Notes: generated by a model from the letters alone, not told the origin. DNA of 64,000 nucleotides from Ruminococcus sp. UBA1394 (GCA_002305725.1 DBQM01000037.1:148632-212631), one strand, 5' to 3'. Positions 32,822 to 41,512 are shown, counted from the stretch's first letter. Translations and numbers: made by a program.

Positions 32822-35683
32822 TTACACATAACCCTGCTCCTCCTTAATCCCCATCGCCTGTTTCTTTTCAATTATCATACGCCTAAGCTTTTTGTCTGCG
32901 GACATCCTGACCGATCTGTATCTTCTTATGTAATCATCTTCAATACATCGGCTTAGATTGATAAACAAGCTTAAAACCGTATTTGCCAGCATTGTGTTTT
33001 CAAAGCTTCCGCTTTGATTCAGAAAAGTCTGAGCATAAACGTTTCCGTCGTCCGACGACCTGTTAAGCCATTCCATCGCCTTTTCCTTATCTTTCTCAAT
33101 ATCCTCCGTACCGAAAAGATAAAGCCTTCCCAGCAGAAACGAAGCCCAATTGTTTTCTTCAGCAGATAGTTCAAGTAGTTTTATTGCCTTTTGTGTATCA
33201 TGATATTTGTTATCTTCCAAAAGTATTTTAGCTAACGAATATGAAGCATACGCCTTAATTTCATCATAATTTACCGCCTTTTCAAGCCATTCAACAGCTT
33301 TGTCAGGATCATATTTTTCTTCTTCCTGATAAAGCTTTCCAAGGTAATAGCAAGCGTGTCCGCTGTCCTTATCTGCCATAAGCAGATATTTCTCAGCCTT
33401 GCTCAGATCCCTGTTCACAAATTCCCCCTTGAAATATATTCTGCCGAGCATAAAGCAGGAGAGGGGATCGCCGCCGACAGCGCATTCGGTCAGCATTTCA
33501 ATACCCTTGTCAATATCCTGTTCAATATGTTCTCCGCTGATATATTCAAGCGCAAGAAAACGCTTGGCATTCAGATTTCCGAGCCTTACCGCTTTTTCAA
33601 GAAAATCCATAGCCTTTGGCATATCTTTATCTCCGAGCAGCAGAGCCTTGCCGTATTCATATAACCCGTTTTTGTTGTTCAGCTCTGCGGAACGTTTAAA
33701 ATAATCTATAGCCTTATTCATGTCAGCCTCTGTGCCAAGACCGTTTTTGTACATCGCCCCTATTTTGTAAAAGAGGTTATCGTCCGCCTGACCGTCAGCT
33801 TCAAGCTTTAAAAATCCCGAAAGAGCCTGATTGTAATATTCCTGAGCAGTTTTTTCATCATGTTCAACATATTCGCCTTTGCTATACATCTGAGCCACAG
33901 CATATGAAGCATAAGGCTGCCCCTGTTTCGCCGATCTCATATACCAGCCGAAGGCTTCCTTAAGGTTCTTTTCCGCGCCGTTGCCGTAGTAATAAAGGTT
34001 AGCAAGACTGTATTGCGAAAACTTGTTTCCTTCCTGAGCCGATTTTAAAAACCATTCAAACGCTTTTTCATAGTTCTGTTCCGTTCCCAGACCGTAGCAG
34101 TGCATTTTGCCGATCCTGTATTGCAGATAAGGTTTTAATTTATCTGATATTGGTTCAATTTTAAGAAAGCCGTTCAATGCCTCTTTGTAATATGCAAATG
34201 ATTTTTCATCATCCTTTTCTCCGAGCTTATCTGTAGAATACAGCTTTCCTAAATCGTGAATTGCCAGTATATTTCCTGAATTTGATTCTGACAGCAAAAG
34301 CTGTTCAGCCTTTTTAAAATCTTCAGGCTTCGAGCTTTTGTCATAGATGATCCTGCAGGCTTCCTTGTATTCATTGCTCCATTTCAAATAGTATCTGCTT
34401 TTCGGAGTTTTGTAAGTATCAGATGTCACTGCATTTTTATCATTCCAAGTAAAATCTCCGTCAGCCATATTGTCATTATCAAACATTGGAGGAATATCTG
34501 TTATGTCATCATCAGTTTTTTCTGTCAGTTCCGGTGGTTCTTCAATCTCAATATCAACAACAGGACTATTCATATCCAGCACAGTCTGAACGATCATGTT
34601 TTTGACGGATTTAAATTCCTTGTTGTCGGTCAGCTTCGGAAACTGAAGCTTTGCCGACGAATACACGTCGTGCTTCTGCTGCTCCATTTCACACCACAGC
34701 TTATACATTTTCTGAATAGAATTATTTTCCGCAAGCCCTGCAAAAATTGCGTTGACCGTCTGCTTGACCTCCGGCTTTAAATATCCGTATACTTTTTTGC
34801 CCGTTATAGATTTAAGCTGATCGTTAAGTTTACCAACAAGCTTTATCAGCTCCGTATCCTCAAAGGCGTTTCCGGCAATATCATTTACAATCCTACGCAT
34901 AAACTCTGCCGACTCTTTTTTCAGAAGATTTCGCAGGTCGGTCTGCCGCTGATATAAATGGTGCAGCTCGTCCTGATAGATATCGTTTGCAAAGCCGCTT
35001 CGTATTTTTTCTATTCCGCGGTTGGTGAGGAATCCCTCGCGCTCGTTGGCGGAGTACACGATTATATGCGCGTGAGGATTGGTTTTCTTATCATGAAACG
35101 CGGCGTACCATCTGAGATTTTTCATTTCGATTTTCTGACTCTTTGCAATATTAGCGATCTGCCGCTTGACTAAGTCCCGCCACGCTTTTAAATTGTCATA
35201 GCCCATCGCCTGTGCGCTGTCCCTGCGCAGGGAAACGACATGAGTCCAGACGTTTCCTCCGTGAGCCGCTATCTCTTTTGCGGTCTTTTCAAGCTCGACA
35301 GGCTCGTCCGACTGCGAGAACAAACCATGCTTACCGAATTTAACAGCGCCCGGACGGTTAGCAAGATAGCTTACATAGTTTTTACGGCTTGTAAGGCGGT
35401 CCATGTTCCGGTCAAGTATTTCCGATATGAGAGCGGAAGCGTTTTTGATAGTGGGATTCTTTTTGTAGTCCTCGTATTCAAATAACTCTTTGCCGTCGGG
35501 GAAACATTTTAGCAGAGAAAAAATCAGCTCCTGCTGTTTTTTAGCGGCAGGAGCGTGTTCGTTTGTATTCGGTATCGGCGCTGAACCCTCGCGGGTCGCG
35601 ATGTATTTTACATAACGGTAAAGCTGTTTTCTGTTTCCGCTGCCGCTTTTTAAATAACGGCTTGTTACGATTATTTTCGCCAG
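32822..35683 (-). CDS. Conjugative relaxase (MobP3-like) fused to Sel1 repeats, apparent CTG start
   Basis: Nicks oriT and pilots the transferred strand. The first ATG is at 35404, but the same frame is open upstream and encodes the conserved family N-terminus IIVTSRYLKSG and YRYVKYIATREGSA. It begins at a CTG (35683) placed after an in-frame TAA, 9 nt downstream of GGAG. From there the product is 953 aa. Relaxase domain at about 1-350, with HAHIIVYSANEREGFLTNRG holding the metal-binding HxH. A linker is followed by roughly twelve Sel1-type helical repeats from about 450 to 900 (for example YLQYRIGKMHCYGLGTEQNY, AFEWFLKSAQEG), which probably mediate protein contacts. It follows the relaxosome protein gene and oriT region. 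Either the CTG start is real or the start codon is mutated or misread. Confidence 0.85.
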   Translation of the reverse strand: MAKIIVTSRYLKSGSGNRKQLYRYVKYIATREGSAPIPNTNEHAPAAKKQQELIFSLLKCFPDGKELFEYEDYKKNPTIKNASALISEILDRNMDRLTSRKNYVSYLANRPGAVKFGKHGLFSQSDEPVELEKTAKEIAAHGGNVWTHVVSLRRDSAQAMGYDNLKAWRDLVKRQIANIAKSQKIEMKNLRWYAAFHDKKTNPHAHIIVYSANEREGFLTNRGIEKIRSGFANDIYQDELHHLYQRQTDLRNLLKKESAEFMRRIVNDIAGNAFEDTELIKLVGKLNDQLKSITGKKVYGYLKPEVKQTVNAIFAGLAENNSIQKMYKLWCEMEQQKHDVYSSAKLQFPKLTDNKEFKSVKNMIVQTVLDMNSPVVDIEIEEPPELTEKTDDDITDIPPMFDNDNMADGDFTWNDKNAVTSDTYKTPKSRYYLKWSNEYKEACRIIYDKSSKPEDFKKAEQLLLSESNSGNILAIHDLGKLYSTDKLGEKDDEKSFAYYKEALNGFLKIEPISDKLKPYLQYRIGKMHCYGLGTEQNYEKAFEWFLKSAQEGNKFSQYSLANLYYYGNGAEKNLKEAFGWYMRSAKQGQPYASYAVAQMYSKGEYVEHDEKTAQEYYNQALSGFLKLEADGQADDNLFYKIGAMYKNGLGTEADMNKAIDYFKRSAELNNKNGLYEYGKALLLGDKDMPKAMDFLEKAVRLGNLNAKRFLALEYISGEHIEQDIDKGIEMLTECAVGGDPLSCFMLGRIYFKGEFVNRDLSKAEKYLLMADKDSGHACYYLGKLYQEEEKYDPDKAVEWLEKAVNYDEIKAYASYSLAKILLEDNKYHDTQKAIKLLELSAEENNWASFLLGRLYLFGTEDIEKDKEKAMEWLNRSSDDGNVYAQTFLNQSGSFENTMLANTVLSLFINLSRCIEDDYIRRYRSVRMSADKKLRRMIIEKKQAMGIKEEQGYV

Positions 35684-35706
35684 TTATATCATCTCCATTC
35701 TCAGTA

Positions 35707-36111
35707 TCAGCTGTTCTGATATTCAGCCGCGTCCTCGTAATCAATGATGCCGTTGATTTTCCTCACCTCGTTTACGCACATAGCGTGAAGACTGTTCAGA
35801 GTATCATCGTCAACCTCGTTTACAGCGGCGGTCATATGCGACAGCTTCCCAAGCTCCACGGCGACTTTAAAAAGCAGTCTTGAAAGCCGCTGCTCCGTAC
35901 CCTTTATCTGCGCCTTGACCGTTTCGGTTATCATAGGGGAGAGATAGTTTATGTTATCTTCCTCGCTGAGATAGCCGATGTAGAACTTAATTGCTTTCTC
36001 TATAAACTCGCTTTGCGATCTGCAATTGTCCGCTTTGAAATTCTGATTGATTTTTTCCTCTGTGGATGGGTATATCCACAGAGGAATGCGTATTTTCGTT
36101 TCTTTACTCAA
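35707..36111 (-). CDS. Relaxosome accessory protein (MobC-like, ribbon-helix-helix)
   Basis: 134 aa. The N-terminus KETKIRIPLWIYPSTEEKI followed by SQSEFIEKAIKFYIGYL is a ribbon-helix-helix DNA-binding region; the rest is helical (AQIKGTEQRLSRLLFKVAVE). Such proteins bind oriT and help the relaxase, whose gene starts 23 nt downstream. It is preceded by the oriT-like region. Confidence 0.8.
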   Translation of the reverse strand: MSKETKIRIPLWIYPSTEEKINQNFKADNCRSQSEFIEKAIKFYIGYLSEEDNINYLSPMITETVKAQIKGTEQRLSRLLFKVAVELGKLSHMTAAVNEVDDDTLNSLHAMCVNEVRKINGIIDYEDAAEYQNS

Positions 36112-36485
36112 ATTTTATCCGCTCCTTGCTTACACGCACCTGAAATACTCCTTAATTACGGCTTTTATTCGTAAAAGGTGTACTCAAATTCCGCAAAAAT
36201 ATTTTTACAGCCACCTAAATCGGTTTATATTACTTTCGTACAAAGGCTTAAATGCGGTCGGCTTTGCCGTCCGCTGTGAACGTCGGGTTCACCCGACTTT
36301 AACTTGCAAGACAATATTTCACCTCAAATCCTCTTTGATTCCTGTATTTCCGCCTTTCTGAAACTCTGCGCAAAACGCCCTAAATCAGCCCTGCTTGTCC
36401 TTAAGGGTAAACTTACCCTGCCTGTGCCTATAGAATCGCACACGACGGCACACGGTTGGCGACAGGGCGGTTAAAGCACGTTCTC
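36112..36485 (-). other. Gene-free region, candidate oriT
   Basis: 374 bp directly upstream of the relaxosome and relaxase genes, the usual place for an origin of transfer. It contains AGGGTAAACTTACCCT (about 36403-36418, inverted repeat), a repeated CGCACACGACGGCACACGG tract around 36447-36465, and a terminator-like GTCGGGTTCACCCGAC near 36281-36296. No nic site could be assigned by comparison. Confidence 0.45.
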
Positions 36486-36751
36486 TCACATTGTAAGCTC
36501 GTTTTTATAGCGCTGGTATTCCTTTATTTCCATATCAACGACCTCACGGGCGAACTGCTCAGCGGTTTCCTCACTGTCATCGGACAGCTCATATCCTACG
36601 GCTCCACAGAAGTTGTCTATTTCCTCAGCCATCGAATCATCTGTGAAAACCTGATAAAACCAGCCCTCTGCGGTTACCGTATTGCCGTTCTTGTCCTCTC
36701 TTCAATGCCTGTGTCACGGCACTTTGAAATATATAAGCCTCTATAATTCAT
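36486..36751 (-). pseudogene. Small ICE protein gene with a frameshift
   Basis: ATG at 36751 with AGGAG upstream opens MNYRGLYISKCRDTGIEE, then the frame breaks. In the next frame the product continues DKNGNTVTAEGWFYQVFTDD, FCGAVGYELSDDSEETAEQF and ends at 36486. The pattern matches short proteins frequent in this ICE family. One missing base near 36698 explains it. Function unknown; the gene is either decayed or carries a sequencing error. Confidence 0.65.
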
Positions 36752-36813
36752 ACAAAATCTCCTTTACGTTTTTGGGAATCCGAACGTAAGCTGTTCGGGT
36801 TTATCGGTTATTT

Positions 36814-36927
36814 TCATCCGAAGGTTATGCCAAACGGAATGTAGTCCTGCGTTTTCATTTCCGCTTCACGCTCCGCAGCAACAATCTCAGACAGCGGCAC
36901 ACGGTGCGAACAGGGGGGAGTTACTGC
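36814..36927 (-). other. Short open frame overlapping the end of the DUF6103 gene
   Basis: Minus-strand frame VTPPCSHRVPLSEIVAAERE then AEMKTQDYIPFGITFG and stop. It lies one frame from the upstream gene and overlaps its stop; no usual start except a GTG at the V of RVPL. It may be a small protein or a -1 extension of the upstream product. Confidence 0.3.
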
Positions 36928-37157
36928 TCAGACTGCTTTTCTGATTCGGCAGGCGAGGGCTTCCCACGTTTTGCCGAAGGCTTCTTTGATGACATCATGT
37001 CAATAAAATCTCTAACATTCTGCGGCACGTTTTTCTGATATAACTGATCGACATACTTATCAAGCTCCGCCGCAAGCGTAGTATTCTTCTGCTCTAAATA
37101 CATTTCTATTGCTGACAATTTTTCTTCATTGACTGAAACTGCAACCGACTTTTTCAT
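36921..37157 (-). CDS. DUF6103-like small ICE protein
   Basis: 78 aa. It begins MKKSVAVSVNEEKLSAIEMY and has LAAELDKYVDQLYQKNVPQN and VRDFIDMM, the pattern of DUF6103 proteins of clostridial conjugative elements, with a Lys/Pro/Ser-rich tail. A longer frame from 37184 exists, but the ATG at 37157 overlaps the upstream stop (ATGA) and is preferred. The role is unknown; position near oriT suggests transfer or regulation. Confidence 0.75.
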   Translation of the reverse strand: MKKSVAVSVNEEKLSAIEMYLEQKNTTLAAELDKYVDQLYQKNVPQNVRDFIDMMSSKKPSAKRGKPSPAESEKQSEQ

Positions 37158-38299
37158 AGACTCATCCCCGTTTCCATATTCCACTCCTGTACTTCTTCCT
37201 GTTCCGGCTGTACGGTCAGGGCAGAGAACAGGTCCATATATACCACTCCGTAAGAGGTTTTCACAGCGCCTTTGCAGTTCAGAATCTTATTGCCGAAATC
37301 CTGTAAATCCATTTCCTCAAGCACAGATAAATCAAAATTCGTCGGCAGATTTCTCGAAAGATATTCTTTGCCGAACTCGTCTGCACTGCAGATATTTCCG
37401 ACAAATCCGTAACTGTCAAGACAATTCAGACACTCTGCCGCGTCGGATATTTCTGTGAATTCCTGACTTTCCATTACTGCTTTCAGCTTTACAAAATCAG
37501 CATGAGAAAGCGTTGAAAGCTTTTTTGCCAGATCATTCAGTTCGTCAATATGATTCATGTTCTCGCTTGAAACTGTGATCCGCGGCAATGCAGACTGAAA
37601 ATCATAGTAAACCATGTCCTGAACTCTGCCTATACCAAGATCCTTAGCAATGTCATTCAGATGTTCTTTATTGCAGGGCAAAGAAAGCCACTGCGCTATC
37701 CGCTTGGTGGATTCACTGCCTGTCGGTTTCGGCGCAATCAGCAGACGGAAAAAACAGTTCTCAGGCTTGCCAAATTCAATATTTATGTCGGGCGTTTCGT
37801 AGTTTGACGGTACGCAATAATAACCGTGAACGAACATACCATTATCTTTGCCGTGAACAAGTCTGCCGATCTTTTCACGGTCGATCAGATCGATATATTC
37901 GTCAGGCAGCTCTCTGAGTTCTTCTACCATATCGTTTTCTATCATTGCTTCTCCGAGCTCATAGTAATCTTTGCACGGCCATACGGGAACAGAATCCAAA
38001 CCGTAGGTCATCAGAAGCATATCTTCAAATTCACACTCAGGGTTTGAAGCCAACAGACTTTCCATCGCTGCTCTTTCAGGATATTCAAGCCTTTCAAAGC
38101 GTTCCGCAAACAGATTCAGCTTGTAAATATCTGCAGTAAAATCTCTGCACAGGCTCTTTGGCAAGTCCATATTTTCATGCTCGGAAATCCTAAAATCTAC
38201 CACGGAATCCGCAGATCTTAGTCTGTCCAGAATGTCCTGTAATTCAAATGCTGTCATGGGTAAATTCGCTGATAGTTTGTTTTCAAAATATATTATCAT
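37154..38299 (-). CDS. ArdA-like antirestriction protein
   Basis: 381 aa. Segments resemble ArdA-type DNA mimics of clostridial elements: PCKDYYELGEAMIENDMVEE then LPDEYIDLIDREKIGRLV, and later QWLSLPCNKEHLNDIAKDLG with YYDFQSALPRI and LNDLAKKLSTLSHADFVKL. Very acidic, as expected for a protein that occupies type I restriction enzymes and protects incoming DNA. ATGA overlap with the NlpC/P60 gene upstream and with the DUF6103 gene downstream, so a tight operon. The assignment is by pattern, so moderate. Confidence 0.65.
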   Translation of the reverse strand: MIIYFENKLSANLPMTAFELQDILDRLRSADSVVDFRISEHENMDLPKSLCRDFTADIYKLNLFAERFERLEYPERAAMESLLASNPECEFEDMLLMTYGLDSVPVWPCKDYYELGEAMIENDMVEELRELPDEYIDLIDREKIGRLVHGKDNGMFVHGYYCVPSNYETPDINIEFGKPENCFFRLLIAPKPTGSESTKRIAQWLSLPCNKEHLNDIAKDLGIGRVQDMVYYDFQSALPRITVSSENMNHIDELNDLAKKLSTLSHADFVKLKAVMESQEFTEISDAAECLNCLDSYGFVGNICSADEFGKEYLSRNLPTNFDLSVLEEMDLQDFGNKILNCKGAVKTSYGVVYMDLFSALTVQPEQEEVQEWNMETGMSL

Positions 38300-39870
38300 T
38301 TATTTTTCTCCTTTTCTTGAACGTAACTGATATACGGAATCTGAAGCCAGTGCGTCCATTCGCGTCCTGCAAGCTTTGTTCTTGTAACGCCTCGGAGCGT
38401 ATTCATGGCTTCGATCACTTCGCCGTTGCCGATATATATACCGATGTGACCGTCCGACCAGACGGCAAGTCCGGGTACTTCCGGTATGGTATCTATCGTG
38501 CCCTTGACCTCCGCCGCAGCAAACATTCCATTCGCTCCAACATCAGCCATGCCGTTAGAACCGACCTTTATTTCTCCGCTTTTGCTGTCATACCAGCCGT
38601 ACCCCTTGATGAGCCCAATGCAATCCGCCGTCCTTTTGCCTAGCCAGTTTGAACGTATAAAGTCCATATAGCTTGTGACCTCGCTGCCAAACACAGCGGC
38701 TCTGTCCTGTAAAAGCGACTCCGTCAAAACGTTTCCGTAGGTTCCGTAAACATATCCCCAGCCGTTTTCATGAGCCTGGATCGCCCACTGAACAAGTCCC
38801 AGATTATTTTTCTTCTTTTCGTCATATTCTTCAAATTTGATTTCATTGCCGAAGCTTTTTTCATCGCCGTACTGTATCCACGGTATTTCAAACCACGAGG
38901 TCCAGCCTCCGGCTGAGATATTCTCCTTTACTATCCCGTCCTCGGCAGATTTCGCATATATCGCATTACCGTTTCCCACATAAATACCTATCGTATTCTC
39001 TTTTAAAACAGCTATACCCTTGGTTTGAGGAAGAGTTTCGATATTTCCTTTTACGTCCGCCGAATCGAACAGCTCCTGAACGGTCATATCGGAGATCGGA
39101 TAATTATCCTCGGAAATCGTTCCGCTTTCGTGGTCGTACCATAGATACGATCTCAGCAAATTGTAATTATCAACAGTTCTCCGGCTCAGCCATTTGTCGC
39201 AGTCTGCGGTGATATCCTGCGGATATTTTTCCTTGAGCGCCTTGTATTTTTCATCTGTCAGCAGACTTCCGTCGGTATGGGGAACACAGCCCCACTGAGT
39301 TTCATAGGCGTTTTCAGCCCAGACCGACAGGTCTATGTTGTTTTTTAAATCAAAATTCACAAACAGATACGGATTTATGCTGACGTTTACTATCACGGAA
39401 TACGACCGCATAAATTCGCTGTAATCAATGCTCAGATTGTATTTGCTACTGAGATTTTCAATCAGCTTTTCATTATCGTTTTCCTTGAAAAGTGAACAGT
39501 ATTCCGCAAAAAAATCCTCATCCTTGTGAACGTCGTCAAAATATGTGAGATATATTATCTGAGCTTTGACGGTCATATCCTTGATTCCGAGCTTTTCCAT
39601 TTCCTTTTCAATAGCCTTGCCGTCCTCCTCCATCTGTGAGAAACGCTCCTTTTGTTCCGGAGACAGACTTTGCATAAACTGACTGAAATCTATATTTCCG
39701 TATTCATCCTCCGCCTTTGTCAGCTGATGACCCATAGCCAGCAGCAGCATTACCGGAAGCAGAGCGAGCGTTATTAAAAAAGCGGCGGCAAAGCCTATAG
39801 CCTTCCTTACCTTTTTCTTTGGAAGCAAAACCGCCGCGGCTTTTTTGACCGCCGCTGCCGTTATACTCAT
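38296..39870 (-). CDS. Membrane-anchored NlpC/P60 cell-wall hydrolase with tandem domains
   Basis: 524 aa. N-terminal membrane helix at about 25-47 (AIGFAAAFLITLALLPVMLL), a helical lysozyme-like spacer and two homologous NlpC/P60-type domains. The second (about 365-520) has the active Cys in RTADCIGLIKGYGWYD and His in DGHIGIYIGNGEVIEA. The first (about 190-340) aligns as RRTVDNYNLLRSYLWYD and ENTIGIYVGNGNAIYA, so both Cys and His are lost. Such enzymes open the peptidoglycan for the conjugation channel. The start at 39870 (ATG, AAGAAGGG upstream) is preferred over an upstream TTG. A strong terminator lies just ahead, so this gene begins a transcription unit with ArdA and DUF6103. Confidence 0.88.
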   Translation of the reverse strand: MSITAAAVKKAAAVLLPKKKVRKAIGFAAAFLITLALLPVMLLLAMGHQLTKAEDEYGNIDFSQFMQSLSPEQKERFSQMEEDGKAIEKEMEKLGIKDMTVKAQIIYLTYFDDVHKDEDFFAEYCSLFKENDNEKLIENLSSKYNLSIDYSEFMRSYSVIVNVSINPYLFVNFDLKNNIDLSVWAENAYETQWGCVPHTDGSLLTDEKYKALKEKYPQDITADCDKWLSRRTVDNYNLLRSYLWYDHESGTISEDNYPISDMTVQELFDSADVKGNIETLPQTKGIAVLKENTIGIYVGNGNAIYAKSAEDGIVKENISAGGWTSWFEIPWIQYGDEKSFGNEIKFEEYDEKKKNNLGLVQWAIQAHENGWGYVYGTYGNVLTESLLQDRAAVFGSEVTSYMDFIRSNWLGKRTADCIGLIKGYGWYDSKSGEIKVGSNGMADVGANGMFAAAEVKGTIDTIPEVPGLAVWSDGHIGIYIGNGEVIEAMNTLRGVTRTKLAGREWTHWLQIPYISYVQEKEKNK

Positions 39871-39902
39871 ACGCAACCCTTCTTTCCTTTGTATATATAT
39901 GA

Positions 39903-39934
39903 AAAGGACGGCTGTTTTACTTCAGCCGTCCTTT
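39903..39934 (-). terminator. Intrinsic terminator
   Basis: AAAGGACGGCTG and CAGCCGTCCTTT form a perfect 12-bp stem with an 8-nt loop and are followed by TTCAT on the minus strand. It separates the nucleotidyltransferase unit (ending 40093) from the NlpC/P60 gene. Confidence 0.8.
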
Positions 39935-40092
39935 AGAGCTATATGCGGTTTTTTCTTGGAATTATAAAAATAGAGCCGATAACGCAGCACTATGGGTAAT
40001 GTACTGTTTCTTTATATTATTTTCATAATTATGCTTTTAAATATTTTTTTCAATTGCCTGCGGCATGTGATAAACGGCTGCAATAGTCATTG

Positions 40093-40440
40093 CTATCCGG
40101 CATATACACACACTCCTCTATTTATTTCCGTTTTCAGCAATTCACTTCGAATTTCATTATAATGGATAATGTCAACTTCAGAAGGAATTTCAGTAAAAAA
40201 CGGTCTTGCAAGTTTTGTAAATTCATCAAAATTCATGTTTGGGACATCTAAAGCAATATCCAAATCGCTGTCTGTTCCGCAATTCATAGTTATGGCGCTT
40301 CCGAATATAATTAATCTCTTTATTCTGCTGTCCTTCATGGCAAGTTCTATGGCCTTCTGAACGGCTTTCTGTTTAGATGGAAAAATGTATTTGAGCTCAT
40401 CAGCGCCTTTGCAACGCTTCGGAAAAATATACATTGACAT
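40093..40440 (-). CDS. MNT-type nucleotidyltransferase
   Basis: 115 aa minimal nucleotidyltransferase. It has RLIIFGSAITMNCGTDSDLD, the GSx10DxD catalytic motif, and a later VDIIHY with the third acidic residue. Such proteins are often antitoxins that AMPylate HEPN toxins or stand alone as MNT-like transferases; no HEPN partner is adjacent. The next gene upstream on the strand is a Fic-like protein. Two ATGs (40440, 40434) fit the GGAGG site; 40440 is listed. Confidence 0.85.
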   Translation of the reverse strand: MSMYIFPKRCKGADELKYIFPSKQKAVQKAIELAMKDSRIKRLIIFGSAITMNCGTDSDLDIALDVPNMNFDEFTKLARPFFTEIPSEVDIIHYNEIRSELLKTEINRGVCVYAG

Positions 40441-40549
40441 TCGCCTCCGTGTTCTGTTTAAATCATATCACATTTATCTCTAAGAATCAAGCTATACATG
40501 AATTCTTCTTTCTTTTTCAGCGGATAAAAATACAAACCGAATTTACAGC

Positions 40550-40654
40550 TCAATTAAGATCATCAAAGATAAATTGCACCGGAACGCGTTTTGTCATCCA
40601 TACTCCGTTTTCTGAAAGATAAAATTTAAAGCCTCTGCGGTTTCGCCTGACCAT
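40550..40654 (-). pseudogene. Remnant of a KptA/Tpt1-like RNA 2'-phosphotransferase
   Basis: A 34-codon frame reads MVRRNRRGFKFYLSENGVWM then TKRVPVQFI. The FYLSxNGVWxTxxVP pattern is the C-terminal signature of Tpt1/KptA enzymes as I know them. The rest of the enzyme is missing. The frame could also be a short gene in its own right. The gap 40441-40713 shows nothing else. Confidence 0.4.
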
Positions 40655-40713
40655 ATTATACAGATATTAAAATCAACACAGCCACATATCCGGCTCTATG
40701 TTACATTTATCTG

Positions 40714-41442
40714 TTAGGACATTGTTATGCCCTGATTTTCTTCGGGTTCTTCACTTTGCCGTTTTTCCTTTTCCGGCTGCTCCTGAAGTCTGAAATCTAT
40801 TCCGTCTATGCATTTGTCATATACAAACCTCATTGCTTTTTCAAGCGTGTCGTTTGTATAATAATCGCAGAGAATTTCATTGAATTCTTCCAGATATTCA
40901 TTAGGTACTGAAATAATTCCGCAGCCGTTCTGCATCATTATTTTATTGGCTGCAAGCATTGCCGTTCTTTTATTTCCGTCCCAGAAAAGCTGCGCTTTCA
41001 TTAATCTGAACATTGTTTCTATTGCACGTTCGGTAGGATTTTCTGTTTTCTTCAGTTCTTCAAGCATAGCGTTTGCAGATTTTTCGGAAGGTACGGAGGG
41101 AACGTAGTCAGTTCCAGATATATACACAGCGCCTGTTCTGAGTTTCCCCCGCATAGGCGCGTCATCTCTTGCAACTTCCGCATGTATCCGGCATATATAG
41201 TCTAAATCCAACGGTTTGTTTATTGTATCGAAAAGCATTTGCCACGCATGTTTTAAATTCGTAATTTTCAGAATATCCTCTACATCTACTCCTGATACTT
41301 TCGATTTTTCAATAATGGCATAGGTTTGAGGAAATGTAACATTGATACCCTCAAGATTGGCTGATTTCCATATATAATCAACGATATTTCGTTTTGCTAT
41401 AAATATATTTTCTTCAACTGTCAGTCTGAACTTATTTCCCAT
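40714..41442 (-). CDS. Fic-domain protein with altered active site
   Basis: 242 aa. Fic core motif reads AQLFWDGNKRTAM, whereas AMPylating Fic enzymes have HPFxxGNGR; the catalytic His is Gln here. The N-terminal helix has SANLEG, matching the inhibitory (S/T)xxxE(G/N) motif of self-inhibited Fic proteins. A beta-hairpin TGAVYISGTDYVPSVPSE matches the flap. Such proteins recur in clostridial ICEs. Loss of His suggests a non-AMPylating or regulatory role. The start is the second ATG (41442), because GGAGGA abuts the first. Expressed between the VirB4 and MNT genes. Confidence 0.85.
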   Translation of the reverse strand: MGNKFRLTVEENIFIAKRNIVDYIWKSANLEGINVTFPQTYAIIEKSKVSGVDVEDILKITNLKHAWQMLFDTINKPLDLDYICRIHAEVARDDAPMRGKLRTGAVYISGTDYVPSVPSEKSANAMLEELKKTENPTERAIETMFRLMKAQLFWDGNKRTAMLAANKIMMQNGCGIISVPNEYLEEFNEILCDYYTNDTLEKAMRFVYDKCIDGIDFRLQEQPEKEKRQSEEPEENQGITMS

Positions 41443-41512
41443 GAACATTCCTCCCGAAGCTTATTGTACTGATTAACCACATTAAATGTAAGCAAACAAG
41501 CGTATTTAAGAT

